In this document: in pieces, positions 57,590 to 64,000 of the stretch
Numbering within the stretch: position 1 is the first letter of the stretch
Layout: every line of letters starts with the position of its first letter
DNA from: Cryptomeria japonica
Taxonomy: Eukaryota; Streptophyta; Pinopsida; Cupressales; Cupressaceae
Assembly: GCF_030272615.1 (NCBI RefSeq)
Contig: NC_081406.1
Location: 396,080,439-396,144,438, forward strand
Direction of reading: 5' to 3'
Length of the DNA stretch: 64,000 nt
Notes under the pieces: model-generated
What the model was told of the DNA's origin: nothing
Seen by the model: only the letters and a program-made list of their open reading frames with translations
Database searches by the model: none
Translations under genes and position numbers: made by a program

Positions 57590-58072
57590 AGTAACAAAGG
57601 GCTCCAAGGTAAATGTTTTCAGTGTGGAGAATTTGGTCATCATGCTTATGAGTGTCCTCAAATACAAGAAGATAGCAAGAAGAGTGTAGCTAGAAACCAC
57701 TTGGCACAAAATGATGAAGAGAATGATACATCCTTGAAAGGTGAAGAGCTAGGCTTGAAAAAAATTTGCACTATCAAAGTTTTTTGGTTGGAAAAGGAAC
57801 ATGAAATGACTCTTAATGAGTAGTGTTTGATTAGTTTTTAGATTGGCTCTTATAAAGATCAAGTGTTATGTGATATGATTCTTATGAGTTCTTGCCATGT
57901 GTTGTTGGAAGGGCTATGGAAATTGGATAGGAAGTCTATTGATGATGGTTGCAAGAATGTGTACACCATACAAAAAGATGGTCAAAATTATGTGTTGAAT
58001 CCTATAAGGGAGAAGGAAAAGCAAGAAAAAGATTCAAGCTCTATTGTTTGTTGTAGTGCTAGAAAGAAATGA
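57590..58072 (+). pseudogene. H1 gag zinc knuckle and protease remnant
   Basis: A frame reads CFQCGEFGHHAYEC (intact CX2CX4HX4C, about 57618-57659), then PQIQEDSKKS and a protease tail: EHEMTLNE, YKDQVLCDMILMSSCHVLL, DRKSIDDGCKNVYTIQKDG. The catalytic D-S-G part is missing through a ~185-bp deletion at about 57745-57758 relative to H2. The stretch 57863-58072 is open. Gypsy gag-pro type; inactive. Confidence 0.75.
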
Positions 58073-59060
58073 ATAGAGGAAGAGGGAAGTGTTGATCACA
58101 ACAATTTGCAAACAATCAATGACAAGATTTCAAGAGGAAAAGGTACATTAGATTCAATTTTATTGTAGTAGCATAGTAAACAAAAACATAATAGAAGCCC
58201 AAAAGAATGTGGTGGTCAGGGATGTGACTTGTGTGATGAAGTTGAGGAAGAGAAAAAGAGCGAGAGAGAAATGGATCCCATAGACAAGGATCAAAGTTGG
58301 ATTAAAAAATAAACATGGGATCACCATATCATGCATCTCTCAATGTGTTTGAGTTTGTCAACTCATGAAACATTTAACTTACCCAATGTGTCTAATGCAG
58401 AAGCACTTGAGAAAATTGGAAATAAACATCAACCAAAAACTAATATAGTTTATGTGAGGTCTTCTTTCTTCCTTGTAGTAGTCTGGTGCTCATTATGGCT
58501 TTCGCATCATATCTAATTGTTTCCAAGTTTGTAATTTTTTTTGGTCTTCTATATTTTGTTAGTGACAATGTCTTAGGTTTTGGTTATCTCTTCTTCATCC
58601 TTTAATATTCCATATATAAATCATTTTTTCAAATTTATTGGTATTTTTGAAACAAGTCCATTTAGAAACTTTCACATATTTCAATATCAAACATGAAGTT
58701 ACAATTGGTGACTAAGTAAAAATAAATGTCTTCTTTTAATTCAAACCATTCAGTTTCCAGCAATGAGTGGAATTCAAGTGATAGGGACACGAGCATCGAA
58801 TAAAGACAAAGGTAAAATAGATAGCCATAATCACACCCATCACTTGGACTTTGGGAACTATTCAAAAATCAAAATGATAGCCAAGATAAAGAATTTAGAA
58901 TGTGATAAGACAAAGTAATGATAGAGGAATGTAAGAAGACACAAAAAATTGATGATGACAAATCATTAAAATATGAAGTTATAAAGGAAGAGTTGGTGTG
59001 GGTGAGTAGTGAACCAAGAGAGGATTTGTTGATAGAAGCTACTCAACAACAGAGTAGGAG

Positions 59061-59586
59061 TGTGTGAGATATGGAAATATGGCCCAAGTGAAAATAAAAC
59101 AATTTGTTAAGTATTAATTACTATAATTTAAATAGATTAGGGGTTGCAATTGAGAAATTAGAGTGCATCATTGGAGGCAGCGTGGTTGCCTTCAAAGGCA
59201 CGTGCATAGAATTTAGTAGAAGAAAATGCCTAAGGGAATAGGTTGTAGGGGGTTTGAGAGAGTATGGATGCTTTGTGATATTTAGAAAGGAAGACTATGC
59301 AGTAAAAAGAAAAAGAAAAAAGATCCCAAGCTTAATGGAAAATGAAGTGATAAGGGGGTTGTGTTATTAAGAGAGATTTGTTAAGAGAAGAGAATGGAGG
59401 CAAAATAGAGATTAATGATTTGTAATTATCTCTGAGTTGTAAAATTTGTCTCCGATGAGGCCAATAAAGTTTGAAGTTTTCTAATATAAAATAATGTTTT
59501 GATTAATAAAATGGTAGGTTGGAACTTTAAATTGATTATGTTGCATCCATAATCAGAGTGGGAAAAACTCAGTTGGTAGTCTTGCA
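59061..59586 (+). repeat. LTR of H, internal copy (shared)
   Basis: It starts near TGTGTGAGATATGG and ends GGTAGTCTTGCA, aligned with about 62404-62921. A TGTTATTAGATTGAGG at about 59591-59606 resembles a decayed initiator-Met primer site (TGGTATCAGAGCC). The start may be further left because homology continues upstream into the internal part. Confidence 0.5.
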
Positions 59587-59849
59587 TCAATTGTTATTAG
59601 ATTGAGGGGTCTTGAGAGTGTAGAGGATATGCAAGACCTATGGGAAGTATGCAACAATTGTTTAAGAGACTCAAGAGCACTATTTTATGTGAGAAAGAAG
59701 TCCCGAGCAATGAGCGATTGAAGTTGACAATTGAAAGGGTGGTAGGGATGATGCCTTGAAGAGGAATGCCTAGAATAGAGGATATGTTGTAGGGATTTAG
59801 GAAATCATAAGAAATTATATCAAAGATGATATAAGAAATCAGGTGATAC

Positions 59850-60740
59850 TAGCTACCACAAATTCAATAAATTTAGTGAGTGAAGAAGAAAGTAAAGTAG
59901 AAGAACACGAAAGACAAGAAGATCAACTAGAAGAAGTTGGAGAAGATAGAATTTTGAGGGCTCTTTCAAGAATCATGAATAGAAACAAAATGGATATAGA
60001 AAGACATTCTTGAATATTAAATCTAGATTAGTTGATTTATTGGATAGGGGAGTTGGAAGAATACTTTGAAATAGAGGAAATTACCCACAGAGGGTAAAAA
60101 TAGGCCAAACAAAATTGAAGGGGCATGTTGCATTATGGTGGAAAGAGTTGCAAAAACAATGGATAATGAATGGAGACCCCTGGCTAACAAGATGGAATCA
60201 AATGGTGACCAGATTGAAGAGAAAATTCAATCCTGAAGACTATGAAATGGAGTTACTCAAGAAGGTGACAGATCTGAAGCAAAAAGACATGAGTGTAAAA
60301 TATTATACGAAAGAGTTCTACAATCTTGAAATTTGATCAATTAGGCATGAGATTGATAGGAAAAGGTAGTCAAGTATGTGAATGACTTGCAATATGATAT
60401 TCAAGGTGAAATGAGTATGTTTTAAATTAACATTGTAGAAGAAACATATCAATATGCATTGAAGGTTGAGGAAAATTTAATGAGAAGAAAAATAAAAAAC
60501 TCCAAAACTCATGGAAGATTTGCAGAAAAGAAGAGACAAGTGAGCAAAAACAAAGGAAAGTACATTGATGAAGAATCCAAGCAAAAATGGAGCAAGGAAG
60601 TGGGCCTAAACACAAAAGAGAAAGAGATAATAGGAAGAGGATATAGCGGTAGCAATATAGGGTTCTGAGATAAAAAAAATTAGTGGAGAAGCTAGTCATT
60701 GTGCTTATCAATGTCCTCAAATACAAGAAAGTATCAAGAA
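59850..60740 (+). pseudogene. H2 gag
   Basis: A Ty3/gypsy gag domain with LKGHVALWWKELQKQW, WNQMVTRLKRKFNPEDYE and LKQKDMSVKYYTKEFYNLEI; the stretch 60115-60336 is open. A basic linker (SKNKGKYIDEESKQKW; 60459-60668) and a broken zinc knuckle follow (SHCAYQCPQ, first CX2C lost; compare the intact H1 knuckle). Several stops and frameshifts. Confidence 0.75.
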
Positions 60741-60829
60741 GAGTTCATCTAGAAAGCCCTTGGCACAAGAGGATGAAGAGAGTAATGCATCCCCAAAAGG
60801 TGAAGACCCCAAAGATGATGAATCTCTCA

Positions 60830-61260
60830 TGATGAGGTGAGTGTTGGTGAATCTGAAGGTGGCTAAGGAGGAACCATCCAAAAGGAGTCTCTTTTGAACT
60901 ATGTGCAAGGCTAGAGGTAAGTATTGCAAAGTTATTATAGATAGTGGTAGTACCAATAACCTAGTTTTAGAGGAGATGGTAGAAAAGATAGGTTTGAAAA
61001 GGTGTACACACCCTAGTTTGTACAAAGTTCCTTTGTTGTAAAAGGAAGATGAGATGATTATGAATGAGTAGTCTTTTATTATTTTTTAGATTGGCTCTTA
61101 TAAAGATGAAGTGTTATGTGATGTGATTCCTATAAGTGTTTTTCATGTATTGTTGGGAAGCCCATGGCATTTTTACAAGGTTGGACCATTCATGATGGTT
61201 GTAAGAATGTTTACACCATTCAAAAATATGGTAAAAGTATGCATTGAATCCTCTAAGGGA
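60830..61260 (+). pseudogene. H2 aspartic protease
   Basis: The retropepsin active site reads VIIDSGSTNNLVLEEMVEKI with D-S-G intact at 60940-60948. KEDEMIMNE, IGSYKDEVLCDVIPIS and VLLGSPWHF follow. There are TGA or TAG stops before and after, so it is not expressed as is. What follows is not RT: the sequence runs into a short tail (61310-62000) shared with H1. Confidence 0.75.
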
Positions 61261-62403
61261 GAAGGATAAGCGATCAAAATAATCAAGATCTATTATTTTT
61301 TCTAGTGTTGGAAAGAAATGAATAGAGGAAGAGGAAAGGGATGAACATAATGATTTATGAACAATCAAAGGGAATATTTCAAGAGGAAAATGAAGATTAG
61401 ATTCCATTTTATTGCATTGTCATGGTAAAGGAAAATATAATTAAAACACAAAAGAATGTGGTTCTCAAGGAGGTGGCTTGTGTGACGAAGTTGAGGAAGA
61501 GAAAAAGAGTAGGAGAGGAAAGGTTCCCATGGACAAGGAGAAAAATAGGATAAAAAATAAACATGAGATTAATATCCCATGCATCTCCTAATGTTACTGA
61601 GTTTTCCAACTCATGAAACATTTCACTTACCCAACATGTCGGGTGCAAGAGAACCTAGGTGAACTGGTGATCAACTCCAACAAAAAAAAAATACAATTGT
61701 TTTGTTTTCTTCCAATTTTGGTTTGTTTGGTTTTGACTTCATTTTATTTTAGCTTTGTAGAGTTTCAGTGAATATGTCTTCTGAGGTATTCTTTCTTCCT
61801 TCAAGTAGTTCAATACTCATGATGATTTTCACACCATATCTTCTTGTTTCCAAGTTTGTAACAACTCTTGGTCTTTTGTATTTTTTAAATGACAATGTCT
61901 TAAGTTTCAACCATCTCTTCTCCATCCTTAAATATTCTAAGATACAAACAATTGTTTCGACTTTATTGGTGTTCGTGGAAGAAATTGATTTAAAGAAACT
62001 TTGATGTTATAATATCAAACATGAAGTTGCAACTAGGGACTAAGTAAAATTAAAGGTCTTTTTCTAATTCAAACCATTCAGCTTCCAAAAATTAATGGAA
62101 CAAAATAAATTGATATGGAATTGAAGTGATAGGGTCACAAGCATTGATTAAAGATAGAGGTAAATTAGAGAGCCAAAATAACACCCATCATTTGGACTTT
62201 GGGAACTCTTTAAAAATTAAAATGACAACCAATATAAATAATTAAGAACGTGATAAGAAAAAGTAATGATAGAGGAATGTAAGAAGAAACAAAGCACCGA
62301 TGATGGAAGATCATTAAAATATGAAGTTAGGAAAGAAGAGGCAGTGTCGGTGAGTAGGAAACCAAGAGGGGATTCGCTGATGAAAATTGATCAATAATAG
62401 AGT

Positions 62404-62921
62404 AGGAGTGTGTGATATGTGGATATATTGTCCCAAAAGAAAATGAAACAATTTTGTTGAGTATAAATTGTTATTAATTAATAGGAGGAGGGGTTGCAAT
62501 TGGGAAATTAGAGTGCATCATGGGAGGCATTGTGGTTTCCTTCAAAGACACGTGTGTAGAATTTAGCAAAAGGAAATGCTTAAAGTAAGAGGTTGTAGGG
62601 GAACCAAGAGAATATGGATGCATTGTGAGAATTAGAAAGGGAGTTTGTGTAATAAAAAAAGAACAAAGATCCCAAGCTTAAGGAAAAATGAAGTGATAAG
62701 GGATTTGTGTTAAGTAAGATAAGAGAATTAAGGTAAATTGGAGATTAATGATTTGGAATTATCTCTAAGTAGTATATTTTATCCCTGAAAAAGGCCAATA
62801 AAGTTTTAAGTTTTATGATATAAACTCATGCTTTGATTAATAAAATGGTAGTGGCAGAACTTTAAATTAATTGTGTTGCATCCAAAATTATATTGGAAAA
62901 AACTTGATTGGTAACCTTGCA
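62404..62921 (+). repeat. LTR of H, distal copy
   Basis: It starts near TGTGTGATATGTGG and ends GGTAACCTTGCA. Divergence from 59061-59586 is perhaps 15% by eye, so the tandem is old. No convincing TSD (gtagg follows). Confidence 0.5.
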
Positions 62922-64000
62922 GTAGGTTTTCTCCTTAACGAGTTTTCTGCATGTATATTATGTGTTCATTATGTTTATCTATTTGCATGTTTATTATCTC
63001 TTTGTATGTGTTTCTATTTTTGTAATAGTTAATGATTTGTAAGAAAATTTGCACTAATTCCCCACTAGATTAGTGTTAGGAAGCATTGCTACACATTTGC
63101 TTCCTTTCAAGTAATAGGTAACAATTTCCTATATCAACCTAATGACATAAGTGAAAGTGCATTGTTAGCTTATTTAATTCTCCTTATTATGTTGCAACCA
63201 TTCTAAAGAGCAGGGGTTTGGATGCATGGCAGTGGAAATACCTAGGTGAGTACATTAGTTGTGACGATGTTCTTTTGGTTTTCATTATCTATGATCACAT
63301 AAAAAGGATGTCCCTTGATCTAACACTTGGTGGAAGAGATGTGCATTCTCCTCAAAACTATTACTTTGTATGGCACTGGCATTAGCACATTATGTATCTA
63401 GACTGGTAAACTTCATGGAATGAGAATCTAATGTGGCCTGCATAAATAGGGATTGTTATACATAATAGTTAATGTTGCTACATGACTTGGTTTAGTGATG
63501 ATGAAACTATATATCACTTTTTAATGTAGTCGGGTGTTACTTCTAAATGAAAATCTTGTATTTGGTCTCCTACATAAGCTTCATATTTTCCTTAATCATG
63601 ACCATGGCTTCAATCTTGAATGCATTACAAAATGATTTTACAAATTTATTTGATATTAATAAATTCATATTAGCAAGGACCAAAGGTGATAGTCTATTGA
63701 TGTAATTTATCACTTTGCATTACTTAAGAAGGTTCTCATGCAAACATGTAGTCTAGTCATGATTTTTTGGTGTATTCTTCCATTAACTTCTCTTTACACT
63801 AGCATTATTACTGGACCTTTATATATTTATCCTCATAATTCTTGAGGGGGTAAGGTTTCTCATGTAAAGTGATAAAAGAAGCATCACAAGATATAATTGG
63901 CTAGTGATCCCTATCACACTAAGTACTAAGTGATTACAACCAACAAGACACTAAAATGGATAGTTTTGGTGCTACAATGAAATGAAATAACTTGAAAAAG
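62922..64000. other. Unassigned sequence at the right edge
   Basis: About 1.08 kb without open frames of note or recognisable repeats. Confidence 0.4.

Larger units (their letters stand above)
57400..62921 (+). mobile_element. Tandem gypsy derivative H: internal-LTR-internal-LTR, no RT or integrase core
   Basis: 57400-59586 and about 60455-62921 are homologous over their whole lengths, each with gag C-terminus, protease, a short tail and an LTR-like segment. Between them (59587-60454) is the gag 5' half that only the second copy keeps. This gives a truncated internal part (H1), a shared LTR (about 59061-59586), a fuller internal part (H2) and a second LTR (about 62404-62921). Both copies lack RT, RNase H and the integrase core, so the deletion was inherited from a family member. 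LTR starts are uncertain. Confidence 0.65.

Noticed and set aside
1-64000. CRISPR array or bacterial operon
   Set aside because: No regularly spaced identical repeats with unique spacers, and all recognisable genes are plant retroelement genes.

Overview
The window is a block of repetitive plant nuclear DNA with no host gene, tRNA, rRNA or CRISPR that I can recognise. Plant origin follows from the element families: Ty1/copia with initiator-Met-tRNA primer sites, Athila/Tat-like Ty3/gypsy elements with an extra third ORF, and an ORF of plant-mobile-domain type. The very long elements, deep nesting and slow decay suggest a large, possibly gymnosperm, genome; that is inference only.

Bases 1-48791 can be read as one nest, ordered by target-site duplications (TSDs) and by reading frames that close when inserts are removed. 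The oldest layer is gypsy element A (+ strand; pieces at 1-447, 7736-10365 and 44824-48791, left end outside the window). Into it went a copia element on the - strand (here E1, 448-7735), a 5'-truncated LINE-like insert (9474-9873) and F (10366-44823), a gene-carrying insert of unknown class whose gene is on the - strand. F was hit by D (13459-43108), a copia-like element with gag but no recognisable pol. D in turn holds a solo LTR (14330-14767), gypsy element B (14999-25191, complete order gag-PR-RT-RH-IN-ORF3) and C (25290-37464), a pol-less LTR element with two nearly identical 1501-bp LTRs and an antisense plant-mobile-domain-like gene.

Right of 48791 lie the flank of A with weak - strand ORF remnants and a diverged ~70-bp tandem array (50081-50545), a probable 3.8-kb solo LTR (52327-56129), unassigned AT-rich DNA, and a tandem internal-LTR-internal-LTR arrangement of a deletion-derivative gypsy family H (57400-62921). 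The last kilobase shows nothing recognisable.

The most interesting theme is that five different elements here (A, B, C, D, F) each carry a long non-gag/pol ORF with the same plan: an N-terminal domain around an I-x(n)-GIPxxG-like motif, a charged low-complexity middle and a coiled-coil-rich C-terminal part. In C it has the signature of the plant mobile domain. Almost all coding regions are broken by stops or frameshifts; in B nearly all nonsense codons are TAG, as expected from C-to-T decay at methylated CAG.
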